DNA of 64,000 nucleotides from CAZVWJ01 sp964631325 (lineage in GTDB: Bacteria > T1Sed10-126). The stretch is taken from contig CAZVWJ010000003.1 in NCBI GenBank assembly GCA_964631325.1, positions 1 to 64,000 of the forward strand. The letters are read 5' to 3'. The position numbers and the translations under genes were made by a program. Under the pieces are notes generated by a model. The model searched no databases, was not told the origin of the DNA, and worked only from the letters and a program-made list of their open reading frames with translations. How positions within the stretch are numbered: position 1 is the stretch's first letter; every line of letters begins with the position of its first letter. Positions 51,484 through 59,683 of this stretch are shown here, in pieces.

Positions 51484-51915
51484 TTATACCCTGTAGATCT
51501 CTGTCTCCAGTTTTACCGGGACATCCAGGCTCTTTGTAATCAGACATTCAGTTTCTCCTTTTTCCAATAAACTTTGTAGCTCAGCTTCGTCTTGTTCAGC
51601 GCTTATTCCAACTTTGGCGTGGAGCACAAATTCAGTAAATTCAAGTCCACTTTTTCCCTTTCCATAGTGTCCCTCACTGTGCACCTTGAATTCTTCGACT
51701 TCAGCGCCGGAACGACTTAAATATCCGAAAAAAGTCAATCCGAAGCAGGTATTTATAGCTCCGTTGAGCAATTCCTCCGGATTTACTTTGTTTCCGTCAC
51801 CACCAAATTCCGGCGGCACGCTGACCGGAATGGTCTCTTTTTCTTCGAAATTCAGTTCTCCGTCTTTCTCAGCAATCCACTCAAAATCAGTAGAACACTT
51901 GAAACTTCTGGCCAT
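51484..51915 (-). CDS. OsmC/Ohr-family peroxiredoxin-like protein
   Basis: A 143-residue OsmC-family protein: 'PPEFGGDGNKVNPEELLNGA', Cys in 'INTCFGLTFFGYL', and second Cys in 'GETECLITKSL'. The two cysteines of the organic-hydroperoxide-reducing pair are both present. It reduces peroxides using thiols. AAGGAGAG precedes the ATG. It is monocistronic, in the oxygen-defence stretch. Confidence 0.9.
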   Translation of the reverse strand: MARSFKCSTDFEWIAEKDGELNFEEKETIPVSVPPEFGGDGNKVNPEELLNGAINTCFGLTFFGYLSRSGAEVEEFKVHSEGHYGKGKSGLEFTEFVLHAKVGISAEQDEAELQSLLEKGETECLITKSLDVPVKLETEIYRV

Positions 51916-52000
51916 TCTAAATCTCTCCTTTTATAGATATGTTTTTTCAATCCAACCGCAATAATTAATCTTTGCTACACATACAACCCTTACCCGCAAT

Positions 52001-52036
52001 TGTGCAATTGCGCAATTGCGGGGATACGCAAATTTA
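52001..52036. repeat. Short palindromic repeat (GCAATTGCGCAATTGC), copy 1
   Basis: GCAATTGCGCAATTGC with the tail GGGGATACGCAAATT recurs at 59023-59054, after the PAP2 gene. GCAATTGC is itself palindromic and appears in tandem. It lies downstream of FmdB and upstream of the OsmC promoter. Confidence 0.6.
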
Positions 52037-52067
52037 ATATTTTAAAAGGTTATTAGAAAAGACGAGG

Positions 52068-52271
52068 TCAACTCAGGGGACAGGTGCCGTCGGCGCAGGG
52101 AGCGCCGCCCGAATCGGTTCCTGTGGAACCGACGGCGAACGAACTCATCGTGCGCGAGGGCTTCATTGAACCACAGCTTGGACATTCTACTTCGTTATCA
52201 CGCTCTTCACTGGATCGCCGCAGGGAAAATTCATTGTCACAGTCCGGACAATTGTAGTTGTAAGTGGGCAT
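52068..52271 (-). CDS. FmdB-family zinc ribbon protein
   Basis: A 67-residue protein: 'MPTYNYNCPDCDNEFSLRRS' and 'VECPSCGSMKPSRTMSSF', two CxxC pairs of the FmdB/CxxC_CxxC_SSSS ribbon. It ends in a Gly/Ser tail with two more cysteines (APCADGTCPLS). Function is unknown; regulation is proposed for some homologues. AAGGAGG precedes the ATG. It follows the DUF1302-type gene by 30 bp. Confidence 0.88.
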   Translation of the reverse strand: MPTYNYNCPDCDNEFSLRRSSEERDNEVECPSCGSMKPSRTMSSFAVGSTGTDSGGAPCADGTCPLS

Positions 52272-52301
52272 TAAAATTCCTCCTTTTTTTGAAGTTTTTG
52301 G

Positions 52302-53576
52302 CTAAAAGCTGTACCTGATTCGAGTATAGATATGATTGCTTTCTTCGGTTGCCCCGAACCTGGAGGCCGGGTGTTCGGCCCCGAAAAAGAAACTGCCTGC
52401 GTATAGAGTTACCGAGTCGCTCCACTCGTAGTCGCCACGCAGGCGAAGCCACCAGTCGTCCTCGCTCAAGCCTGAGAAAAAACGCCCCCGCAGGGTCAGC
52501 CGGTCGGCCATGTATTCACGTTTTGTACTCACTTGCAGGCGATAGCGGTTGCGGTCGTTGTAAGGGTGGTCGTCCGGCATTAAACTGCGGAGACCGGCCG
52601 CGTCTTCCTGGCGGAACCAGGAGGCCTGGGCCATGTAGGAAACATTCGGTCCATTCCGAAAACGGAAGCCGGTAAGCAGTTTATATTGATTCGGGGGTAA
52701 AGTACTGACCTCTCCGGCCCGCGGCTCACGGATATTTTCAAAACTTCCCTCCAGCCAGAAGACGCTTCCATACAGCGGGCCGCGCAGAGAGAATCCGTAA
52801 GAAACCAGTTCGGGATAAAAACTTTCCGTGTCCCCCGGATTCCAGCCCCGGGGATTACCGGTAAAGCCGCGGTAACCGTAAAGGGCCGTCTCCCAGCGGC
52901 CAAACATCCGGTGGACCCGTAGGTGTGCTTCCCCTTTGTCCGGCGAATTCTCGGGGAGACCGGTTGTCGTTCCCAGTTGCTTTGCTTCCTCGGCAGAAAC
53001 CAATTCACCCTGGCCGGGGTGATAGACTGGAATAGCCTGCCCCCGGGGGGTTCTATTCGGTTCAAACTCAGGGGTGAGCACGAGGTCTACGTCAGCGATG
53101 TCGTTGAACCATTTCAGTCTCACTGCGTCGGCGGGAGCCTTTAAAAATTCCAGGTCCCGGCCGAGAAAAAATGAACGGTAGTCCTTGCTGAAGTGGTCGT
53201 TGACGAACTCATACTGGGCCGGGCCCCAGCTGAGCACCTGGCGGCCGGCCGTTAATTCGACGGAAGTAGAGAGGGGCAGAAAAATTGAAGCTTCCCGAAC
53301 TTCTACGTCATCATTTTCTCCGGTAGTCTGTTTACCCAGCACCCGCAGGTTAAGCATTTCTCCACTGCGTCCATACCACTGGTTTTCCAGCATAAACCGG
53401 ACTTCCTTCATGATATTCTGGTCTTCAATCGGTCCGTCGTCCTGGTAGCGGACACCGTAAGCCGGTTCCACGTAGCCGCTGATAGGAAGCTCATTCGCAG
53501 TCTGGCCGGTAGTTGGAAGGACAAGTAACAGTCCTGGGATAAGAAGTAACAGCTTGAATTGAGTCCAGTTATCCAT
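52302..53576 (-). CDS. DUF1302-like outer-membrane barrel protein
   Basis: A 424-residue protein with a signal peptide (about 1-26, GQTA-NE). The mature chain begins 'ISGYVEPAYGVRYQDDGPIE' and continues in alternating strands ('VELTAGRQVLSWGPAQYEFV', 'YEWSDSVTLYAGSFFFG'), ending 'TRIRYSF' with terminal Phe. The 'GRQVLSWG' signature is typical of DUF1302 barrels. These commonly go with an outer-membrane lipoprotein-sorting protein and an RND exporter, exactly as here, suggesting a route for a hydrophobic substrate. Cargo unknown. Confidence 0.82.
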   Translation of the reverse strand: MDNWTQFKLLLLIPGLLLVLPTTGQTANELPISGYVEPAYGVRYQDDGPIEDQNIMKEVRFMLENQWYGRSGEMLNLRVLGKQTTGENDDVEVREASIFLPLSTSVELTAGRQVLSWGPAQYEFVNDHFSKDYRSFFLGRDLEFLKAPADAVRLKWFNDIADVDLVLTPEFEPNRTPRGQAIPVYHPGQGELVSAEEAKQLGTTTGLPENSPDKGEAHLRVHRMFGRWETALYGYRGFTGNPRGWNPGDTESFYPELVSYGFSLRGPLYGSVFWLEGSFENIREPRAGEVSTLPPNQYKLLTGFRFRNGPNVSYMAQASWFRQEDAAGLRSLMPDDHPYNDRNRYRLQVSTKREYMADRLTLRGRFFSGLSEDDWWLRLRGDYEWSDSVTLYAGSFFFGAEHPASRFGATEESNHIYTRIRYSF

Positions 53577-53594
53577 CAGTTATACCTCCCTGGT

Positions 53595-54413
53595 TCAGGG
53601 TTTAATCCACGGGGTTGGGGGTCGCCGGAGGTAACGCTTGGAGAATACTCGTTCAGGAATACCGATGTCGTATTCTATTTCCGACATCTTGGCGACGGTG
53701 GTTGAGCCGGTCTGGTGGTTGACGGCTTTCTGTTTAACCGGTGTTGGGTGCCCGTCAATCACTTTCGTCTCCTCCAGGGTCAAAGTGCGGCCCAGTTTAC
53801 CCTGGGGCGTGTAAAATTCACCTTTCAGCGGGAGCTTGGTTTCCTGGTCGATGTAGGCCCTGTAATAGGAGAATTCAACCATTTCCGGTTGCTTGGGATG
53901 TCCTTCGATGATTTCTACCGTATCTCCGTTCACGTGTCCGGTGCCTACGTAAGTGAAAGTATCCTGGCCGGGGTAACGGCCGGTCATGTCCTCGTAGGTG
54001 AAGTTAGAGCCAGCAAAACTGTTTCTTTTCTGGCTTCCCGTAATTCTCTGGACGAGGTCAACGGCAGGCATATACAACCAGCGGTCGTCGTCCGCGCCGG
54101 GGTTGGTCCAGACTAAAAAGACCATTCGTTCGAGCTGAGGCGGGTTGTGAAAATAGGAGTAATATTTTTGCTTGCCCTCGCCCACGTCTTTGCGCAGAAT
54201 GGAAAGCGTCCTGGTGCGGACATTGCCGTTCTTATCGGTAATTTTCATTTTAGCTTTCCAGCGCACGTCGTCACCCGGAAAATAAGCGGCCTGGTGCGAT
54301 TCGCGGGCCAGCTCGCGGGCTTTTGATACTTCCCCTTCCGGGGCTGCGCCGGCGGGACTGATAACCAGTCCAACCAGAAATAAACCAATTAACGCCAAGA
54401 TAGATTTTTTCAT
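53595..54413 (-). CDS. LolA-like outer-membrane lipoprotein-sorting protein
   Basis: A 272-residue periplasmic protein with a signal peptide (1-23, AGA-AP). The chain 'DVRWKAKMKITDKNGNVRTR', 'FVWTNPGADDDRWLYMPAVD'-type segment, 'QRITGSQKRNSFAGSNFTYE' and 'SEIEYDIGIPERVFSKRYLR' match the 'outer membrane lipoprotein-sorting protein' family (LolA/LppX fold). The half-barrel should carry a lipid across the periplasm between RND pump and outer-membrane barrel. GGAGG precedes the ATG. The barrel gene follows after 18 bp. Confidence 0.85.
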   Translation of the reverse strand: MKKSILALIGLFLVGLVISPAGAAPEGEVSKARELARESHQAAYFPGDDVRWKAKMKITDKNGNVRTRTLSILRKDVGEGKQKYYSYFHNPPQLERMVFLVWTNPGADDDRWLYMPAVDLVQRITGSQKRNSFAGSNFTYEDMTGRYPGQDTFTYVGTGHVNGDTVEIIEGHPKQPEMVEFSYYRAYIDQETKLPLKGEFYTPQGKLGRTLTLEETKVIDGHPTPVKQKAVNHQTGSTTVAKMSEIEYDIGIPERVFSKRYLRRPPTPWIKP

Positions 54414-54493
54414 CGGTATACCTCCTGAATGAATTGTGTTAGAGTTCAGTTGTACAAAAATAGAGCAATACTTTTTAATGTTCCTACCACGTC

Positions 54494-54595
54494 ATTCCGG
54501 AAAAGGCGCGAAGCGCCAGAAACCCGGAATCCAGAGATTATGTAATTATGGATTGCCGGGTCAAGCCCGGCAATGACAGTTTGTTAGAAAGTTCT
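54494..54595. repeat. Composite GGATTCCGG/GGATTGCCGG repeat, short form
   Basis: GTCATTCCGG, the hairpin GGCGCGAAGCGCC, AAACCCGGAATCCA, ATTATGGATTGCCGGG, CAAGCCCGGCAATGACAG and TTAGAAAGTT follow one another. The same series appears at 59103-59300 but with a 72-bp element inserted. It fills most of the 282-bp gap that splits the LolA-like/DUF1302 pair from DUF2892/RND. Confidence 0.7.
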
Positions 54596-54695
54596 GGGAA
54601 CAGAGTGAAATTGTATTTTTAGACAGTTAAATCCCGTGTATCTTAGTTTTATAAAACAGTTGTCCTGTTAAAGACCATTCAGGGCCTTATAAGTT

Positions 54696-54896
54696 TCAGT
54701 CTTTCGAGCACTGCTCCAGGCCCAGCCAGCTGTAAAACCAGACGGCCGGACAGGTGCCGGTAAAGGCCGATTGGATCAGGTTGAGTGCAACAAAACCTGT
54801 CAGCCACAGCCACTGGAGAGAATGAAACACGGCCAGCAGGACTGAAACACCAACCACTATGCCGGCAGTTAATCGAAGCGCCGCTTCAACTTTCAT
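54696..54896 (-). CDS. DUF2892 membrane protein
   Basis: A 66-residue protein with two membrane helices ('LTAGIVVGVSVLLAVFHSLQ', 'WLTGFVALNLIQSAFTG') and a Cys-containing tail ('TGTCPAVWFYSWLGLEQC'), the YgaP-membrane-domain (DUF2892) pattern. ATG 54896 sits 9 bases after AAGGAGGG and overlaps the RND stop by 11 bp, so it is coupled to RND. A longer frame to 55016 has no start signal and lies inside the RND gene. Confidence 0.85.
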   Translation of the reverse strand: MKVEAALRLTAGIVVGVSVLLAVFHSLQWLWLTGFVALNLIQSAFTGTCPAVWFYSWLGLEQCSKD

Positions 54897-57270
54897 TACT
54901 GCTTCCCTCCTTTTTGCCCGGAGAAAATGGATTGAGCATAGCGAATAATTTTCCGAGCGAAGTGCTTGTTTCTTTTTCCGTCGGTAAAAATGGATGAAAT
55001 GATTCAAAAATTGCATAGAGCCCGATCAGGGTTGAAATACCGGCAAAAGCCATAATCAACATCATAAAAACTCCCACTGTAACGTAAGGTCGCAGGGGGG
55101 AGACAAGCAGGGGGGAGAAACCGATAGCAATAACAACGCCGTTGCGGGCAATAGCCCGGGCCGGTTCGCCGACTATCCTTTCTCGCGCTTGTGGCCAACT
55201 GCCCTCTTCTTCAATTATCTGGCGGCCCCGCTGGATAAAGTGAATGGCGAAATCAACTGCAATCCCGATACTCAGGGCCGAGAGGACGGCGACGGGCATA
55301 TCGTAATCTTTGCCGATCCAGCCGATTAAGCCGTAAACAGAAACCAGGGTAAAAGTCAGGGGGACCAGGGCCATAAATGCCCAGCGGAAACTGCGGAACA
55401 ACAGCAGTAACATTACAAAAATAACCAGGTAACTGCCGGCCAGGGCCCAGGCCATACCCCGGACCATGACGTTCTGCCAGGTGAGATTAACAACTGTAAT
55501 CCCGCCCCACTTCGGCTTTTTGGCCAGCTTGAGATCCGAGTGATTGACAAAGTTGTTGGTCATTTCTTTCACGCGGGCCATAATCCGGTTATCACCACTT
55601 TTTAGATTAAACCAGATGTTAACCTTGTTTCCGTCGGAGCTAATTAAACGAAAGAGGTCCTGGGGGTTACCGCTGTTCTGAAATAAGAACAGGTATTGTT
55701 GAACAGCCCGGGCCGTGTCGGGAAATTGAGTTTTCACTTGCCCGGCATGCAGTTCCCGGTGGATTTTGTTTACTATGCCGGAAATAGTGGTAACTTTACC
55801 GACGTTGGGAAGCGCCTGGATTTTAGTCTGTAATTTTTCCAGTCTTTGCAGGCTCTGTGGTTCATACCAGCCCCCCTTGCTTTTCTCTAAAACCAGATAA
55901 GCTGGATAAGAACCGACAAAAGCCTGGTTCAGGTAGCGATCCGCTTGCCGGATGGGATGCTGTTCGTGAAACCAGCGGGTTGGGTTGTCGTTAACCTGGA
56001 TTAAGCTCATTCCATACAACCCGGCGAGCACAATAATTAGGCCGAGGCTAATAACTATTTTCGGGTAGTCGCGGGCCAGACAGCCACACTCATCACTGCA
56101 GTGGACGAGCTGGCCGATCCACGACTCCTTGCCCCGGGATTCCGGGTGAGGAGTCCAGAGACGAGCCCCGGCTGGAATTACTGTAATAGTAGTTAAAAAG
56201 GCCAGTAGAATTCCAACGCCAACGGCAACCCCAAATACCTGGACCGGGGGAATCCCGGTCATGGCCAGGGAAATAAAGCCGGCGGCCGAGGTAAGGCTGG
56301 TGAACAGGATCGGATAAAAAATATCTTCGTATACTTCGGCGAGGACTTCACGATTGTTTGACTCTGAATGGGACCGGTCCGAGAAATCACTTAATATATG
56401 GATGCTGTCAACAACAGCCACCGGCAAAAGGAAAATTGGAATCATTGAACTCATTATATGGACGGTGTAACCGAGGCCGATCAGACTGCCCATAATCCAG
56501 ACTACGGTGACAACTGCCTGTAAAAGCGACCAGAAGACGAGACTGAAACTGCGGAAAAACAGAAGCATCAGCAGGCCGATAACAATAAAAGCCAGGGGGG
56601 CGGAAGTGGCCATCTGATAGAACATCTGGACGCCAAACGTTGTTTCTGCCACCGGCAGTCCGGTAACGTGAATTTTTCCGGCGCTCTCCGGTTGATCGGC
56701 CCAGAATTTATGAGCTAACTGGCGAACCTGGTAGCTGTGCGATTTTTCTTTAATTGGAACGAAGAGGGCGATCCCGCCGGAACCACGATTTAAAATCATA
56801 TTTTTAAGGACCGGATGGTCTTCTACCCGTTTGATTAATTTATCAACCTGCGCCTGGTCCTGTGGTGGTTTACGGAGGAAACGATCGACGTTTATTCCGC
56901 CGCCAAAACCTTCTATATCATCGCTTGTGTAGAGACTGAGGATATCTTCACTGATTACCCCCTCTTTCTTCTTAATTTTCCGGACCAGCTTATAGACTCG
57001 TTCCAGTCGCCTGGGAGTAATTTCTCGCTCCAGTTCGGGTGGTTCGATGGCAATCGCCACCATGTCGTGGAGAAAAAAGTTTGATTCGATTTTGCGATCA
57101 CGAACCCTTGCCGGGTGCTCACGAGGGAGCATATCTTCGGGGTCTGTGTTTATCTTTACCGCAGGAAACTGATAAACCATGACAACTGTAACTACTGCAA
57201 CCAGGCCAAAAAGTATATACGGGTGATCCCAGGAAAACCGGGACAACCAGCTTTTCCAGCTAAACTCCAT
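54886..57270 (-). CDS. RND-superfamily (MMPL/HpnN-type) exporter
   Basis: A 794-residue inner-membrane protein with two halves, each a membrane helix, a periplasmic domain, then five helices. Recognisable: 'VKINTDPEDMLPREHPARVR' after TM1, 'VAVVDSIHILSDFSDRSHSE' in the first half, and 'ALSIGIAVDFAIHFIQRGRQ' in the second, the RND/MMPL proton-relay helices with Asp. The size and layout fit the lipid/hopanoid-exporter-like branch rather than multidrug pumps. AGGAGGA precedes the ATG. It is flanked by thioredoxin and DUF2892, with DUF1302 and LolA-like genes next. Confidence 0.88.
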   Translation of the reverse strand: MEFSWKSWLSRFSWDHPYILFGLVAVVTVVMVYQFPAVKINTDPEDMLPREHPARVRDRKIESNFFLHDMVAIAIEPPELEREITPRRLERVYKLVRKIKKKEGVISEDILSLYTSDDIEGFGGGINVDRFLRKPPQDQAQVDKLIKRVEDHPVLKNMILNRGSGGIALFVPIKEKSHSYQVRQLAHKFWADQPESAGKIHVTGLPVAETTFGVQMFYQMATSAPLAFIVIGLLMLLFFRSFSLVFWSLLQAVVTVVWIMGSLIGLGYTVHIMSSMIPIFLLPVAVVDSIHILSDFSDRSHSESNNREVLAEVYEDIFYPILFTSLTSAAGFISLAMTGIPPVQVFGVAVGVGILLAFLTTITVIPAGARLWTPHPESRGKESWIGQLVHCSDECGCLARDYPKIVISLGLIIVLAGLYGMSLIQVNDNPTRWFHEQHPIRQADRYLNQAFVGSYPAYLVLEKSKGGWYEPQSLQRLEKLQTKIQALPNVGKVTTISGIVNKIHRELHAGQVKTQFPDTARAVQQYLFLFQNSGNPQDLFRLISSDGNKVNIWFNLKSGDNRIMARVKEMTNNFVNHSDLKLAKKPKWGGITVVNLTWQNVMVRGMAWALAGSYLVIFVMLLLLFRSFRWAFMALVPLTFTLVSVYGLIGWIGKDYDMPVAVLSALSIGIAVDFAIHFIQRGRQIIEEEGSWPQARERIVGEPARAIARNGVVIAIGFSPLLVSPLRPYVTVGVFMMLIMAFAGISTLIGLYAIFESFHPFLPTEKETSTSLGKLFAMLNPFSPGKKEGSSNES

Positions 57271-57335
57271 CGTTAGTTCCTCCTCAGGTAAACTGTAGAC
57301 TAAATATCAGTCTGAATTAAATCCTGTTACTTGGT

Positions 57336-57647
57336 TTAATTTTTTACGAATTCCCGGATTTGAGCTTCCGGTTGCACGCCGGTGAACTCATCGGCAATTT
57401 CCCCATCCTCAAAAATTTTAACGGCCGGGATACCGCGGATACCAAATTTCTGGGCAACCTGTTTGTTTTCATCCACGTTAAGTTTCACGAGCTTCACGTC
57501 GTTTTCTTCGCAGACGTCCTCCAGGATTGGCCCGATCATCTGGCAGGGACCGCACCAGGGAGCCCAGAAATCTACAACAATTTTTTCTTCGTTGGATTGC
57601 TCGATTACTTCTTTCTCAAATTGGGCGTCGGATATTTCAAGTGCCAT
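57336..57647 (-). CDS. trxA: Thioredoxin
   Basis: A 103-residue thioredoxin with active site 'FWAPWCGPCQMIGP' and cis-Pro loop 'RGIPAVKIFEDG'. It has no signal peptide, so it reduces disulphides in the cytoplasm. It lies 23 bp after the ArsR-type gene and before RND. Coupling of a thioredoxin to an ArsR repressor suggests control by thiol or metal stress. Confidence 0.95.
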   Translation of the reverse strand: MALEISDAQFEKEVIEQSNEEKIVVDFWAPWCGPCQMIGPILEDVCEENDVKLVKLNVDENKQVAQKFGIRGIPAVKIFEDGEIADEFTGVQPEAQIREFVKN

Positions 57648-57670
57648 CTTATCAACCTCACAAAAAAGAA

Positions 57671-58027
57671 TTAAAAGACTTCTTCGTTCTCCTCTATACT
57701 GTTTAAAATATCCAGGTCCGATTCTATCTGACTTTTAATACATTTGAAAGCACAGCAACAAAGTTCGAGGGTTTCCTCCCCGGTAAGTTTGTAAATGTTT
57801 TCCATCCCTTCCTTGTTTCGGGAGACAATGGAGTGCTCCAGTAATATTCCCAGGTGCTTGGAAATATTTGCCTGGCTTCCTCCCAGTTTTTCGTGCAGCC
57901 AGCTAACGTTCCGGGGCTGTTCACTTAACTCCCGGACGATCTTAAGCCGAAGCGGGTGCGAGAGTGCCCGAAAAATACTGGCTATTTTATCAAAATACTT
58001 TTCTGGTTGTTTATCGGCAACTGCCAT
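57671..58027 (-). CDS. ArsR/SmtB-family transcriptional repressor
   Basis: A 118-residue winged-helix protein: 'IFRALSHPLRLKIVRELSEQ', recognition helix 'GGSQANISKHLGILLEHSIV', wing 'RNKEGMENIYKL'. The C-terminal helix has a Cys cluster 'LELCCCAFKC' (four Cys in seven residues), a plausible metal or persulphide/thiol sensor. A 16-bp palindrome 48 bp upstream is the likely operator. It heads the trx-RND-DUF2892 genes, so it probably represses them. Confidence 0.9.
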   Translation of the reverse strand: MAVADKQPEKYFDKIASIFRALSHPLRLKIVRELSEQPRNVSWLHEKLGGSQANISKHLGILLEHSIVSRNKEGMENIYKLTGEETLELCCCAFKCIKSQIESDLDILNSIEENEEVF

Positions 58028-58074
58028 CTAACTTCACGTCCATTAATAATGTTTTTTCAACGGTAAATAAGTAT

Positions 58075-58090
58075 ATAACTATATAGTTAT
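58075..58090. promoter_or_regulatory. Operator palindrome for the ArsR-type repressor
   Basis: ATAACTATATAGTTAT is a perfect 16-bp palindrome 48 bp upstream of the repressor gene, the size and position of ArsR-family operators. I see no second copy in the window. The rest of the 58028-58471 spacer has no gene but includes the block shared with 51.2 kb (58215-58260) and the promoter region of PAP2. Confidence 0.72.
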
Positions 58091-58471
58091 CAAGTCAAGA
58101 AAAAAACATCCTGCCAAAAAATTAAAATATGAAACGAATTTATTGAATAGCAGTTAAGGTGAAGTGGGACAGTGGATGCAAGCAGAGAAACATAAATCGT
58201 GGGGTATGACGGCGTACACGCTTTAAAATCCGTTAAACAGGGAGCACGATCCACTACTTAATGAAGAATTCAAGGACGACGTTAAACATTTACGTTCATT
58301 CTTAAAAATCCTTCTGGACTCTGGGCCGCGGTTACTTCACTCTCCTGTCCTGAATAACTTTTTGAAGTTTTGTTGCTAAATCAGTTTAGCCAAACAAATT
58401 GCTGTCCAAAAGTTGGCGGGAGTAATACAATAGATAAAAGTTAAATCCAATTATTTTTTGTGGTGGTAAAA

Positions 58472-59011
58472 ATGATTGTTTCTGCAAGTACGATTAAAAC
58501 TATCGCCGAGGCAATTTACTTTCCGTTTCTGTGGCGGTTAATTGCCGCCTACAGTCAGCACTTATTTATTCTCCTGCTGGCCGGGCTCTGGCTCTACTGG
58601 CTGGTTAGGCGCACCCGAGAAACCTGGCGGCTGCCGGGTTCAATTACGGCGGGGCTGGCCCTGGGCGTGCCAATTAATGAGTTATTAAAATCACTCTTCG
58701 GCCGGGCGCGGCCGTTTGTCGCCGGTAATTTCACTCCCCTGGTAGAACACGCCGCCGACTCCGCCCTGCCCAGCAACCACGCCATGGCCACCGCTGTCTT
58801 CACTTACGGATTCTGCCGGCTGACGGGAAAAGCCTGGAGCGGGCTAATCGCGGCACTTACTTTACTGGTCGGGGTTGCCCGCGTAATTACCGGTCTGCAT
58901 TTTCCAATAGATATCCTCGCCGGGTGGCTCGTCGGCGCTCTATGCGGTGCGGCCGGCGAATTCTTAACCGGTTACCTGGAAAAATGGACCTTAGAAAATT
59001 TCCCTTTTTAA
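58472..59011 (+). CDS. PAP2-family membrane phosphatase
   Basis: A 179-residue integral membrane protein with about five helices. The three PAP2 motifs are present: 'KSLFGRARPF' (KxxxxxxRP), 'ALPSNHAMATAV' (PSxHx) and 'RVITGLHFPIDILAG' (SRxxxxxHxxxD-type). Such enzymes dephosphorylate undecaprenyl pyrophosphate or phosphatidic-acid-like lipids outside the cytoplasm. The start is ATG 58472 after GTGGTGG. It is monocistronic. Confidence 0.9.
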   Translation: MIVSASTIKTIAEAIYFPFLWRLIAAYSQHLFILLLAGLWLYWLVRRTRETWRLPGSITAGLALGVPINELLKSLFGRARPFVAGNFTPLVEHAADSALPSNHAMATAVFTYGFCRLTGKAWSGLIAALTLLVGVARVITGLHFPIDILAGWLVGALCGAAGEFLTGYLEKWTLENFPF

Positions 59012-59022
59012 CTTCCCCTCTC

Positions 59023-59054
59023 CGCAATTGCGCAATTGCGGGGATACGCAAATT
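59023..59054. repeat. Short palindromic repeat (GCAATTGCGCAATTGC), copy 2
   Basis: The match to 52005-52034 is exact over GCAATTGCGCAATTGC and GGGGATACGCAAATT, 12 bp after the PAP2 stop. It could serve as a stem at the end of the transcript. Confidence 0.6.
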
Positions 59055-59102
59055 CAATGTTTGGTAATTATTAATTTAATTAGGTATATTATTGCAAAGC
59101 AG

Positions 59103-59300
59103 AACTTTCTAATGACATCTTAACGTCATTCCGGGTGGAGGCGCGAAGCGCCGGAAACCCGGAATCCATCGTTCTTTGAATTATGGATTGCCAGGTCATC
59201 CAGCACTCAATCGTGAGCCACCAGGTGAAACTTTGTGACTTTTTCAGCAACTCCCCGATTGAGTGCTGGACGGCAATGACAGTTCGTTAGAAAGTTGTTA
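59103..59300. repeat. Composite repeat, long form, bounded by AACTTTCTAA / TTAGAAAGTT
   Basis: The ends AACTTTCTAA (about 59104) and TTAGAAAGTT (about 59286) are inverted. Inside, in order, are GTCATTCCGG, GGCGCGAAGCGCC, AAACCCGGAATCCA, ATTATGGATTGCC, the 72-bp element at 59199-59270, and CGGCAATGACAG. Compared with 54494-54595 the only large difference is the inserted element. The remainder of the 59012-59368 spacer is AT-rich. Confidence 0.7.
59199..59270. mobile_element. 72-bp MITE-like element, copy B, nested in the composite repeat
   Basis: Perfect 15-bp terminal inverted repeats (TCCAGCACTCAATCG at 59199-59213, CGATTGAGTGCTGGA at 59256-59270). The interior, read on the minus strand, resembles copy A at 1614-1684. 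The flanks GGATTGCC and CGGCAATGAC are the two halves of the host repeat's own dyad. Confidence 0.72.
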
Positions 59301-59368
59301 TTGCAAAGTTGATTTAATTGTATCGTGGTCTGATTGGGGATTAAAAATTGTAACGGGGAGGTGGAAAC

Positions 59369-59683
59369 GTGGAGATTTCTATTAAATTAGGGGGATTGTT
59401 TCTGGGCGTGTTGATCCGGACGTGGCTGCCGTTTTTTCGGAAAATGAAGCAGGGAAAAATCAGCCGGTTTGAGTACAAATACCTGCACCAGGCGCTGGGC
59501 TCAACCATAATTGCCCTGGTAGCGGTGCTGTTGATACTGCCCCGGTTTCAGGCGGAGCCGCCGGCTGTTTTAACAACGGTGGAGGCAATTAAGTATTTTG
59601 CCACCGCGTTTGCGTTTGGTTTTGGCTCCAACTCGCTGATCAACGAACTGCTGGAGTGGAAAGAAGAAAAAAACGAAAATTAA
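59369..59683 (+). CDS. Small membrane protein of unknown function
   Basis: A 104-residue protein with two or three hydrophobic segments ('LGGLFLGVLIRTWLPFF', 'LGSTIIALVAVLLILPRF', 'YFATAFAFGFGSNSLIN') and a charged end. No family is recognised. GTG 59369 follows GGGGAGGTGG. It is convergent with the MFS gene, overlapping its stop by 4 bp. The topology resembles phage-encoded or accessory small membrane proteins, but there is nothing phage-like around it. Confidence 0.55.
   Translation: MEISIKLGGLFLGVLIRTWLPFFRKMKQGKISRFEYKYLHQALGSTIIALVAVLLILPRFQAEPPAVLTTVEAIKYFATAFAFGFGSNSLINELLEWKEEKNEN

Noticed and set aside
52349..53448. Plus-strand frames opposite the DUF1302-type gene
   Set aside because: Arg/Pro/Ser-rich antisense of a clear beta-barrel gene with signal peptide.
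54897..55016. Longer N-terminus for the DUF2892 protein
   Set aside because: The extra 40 codons overlap the RND gene, have no start signal, and a good Shine-Dalgarno precedes ATG 54896.
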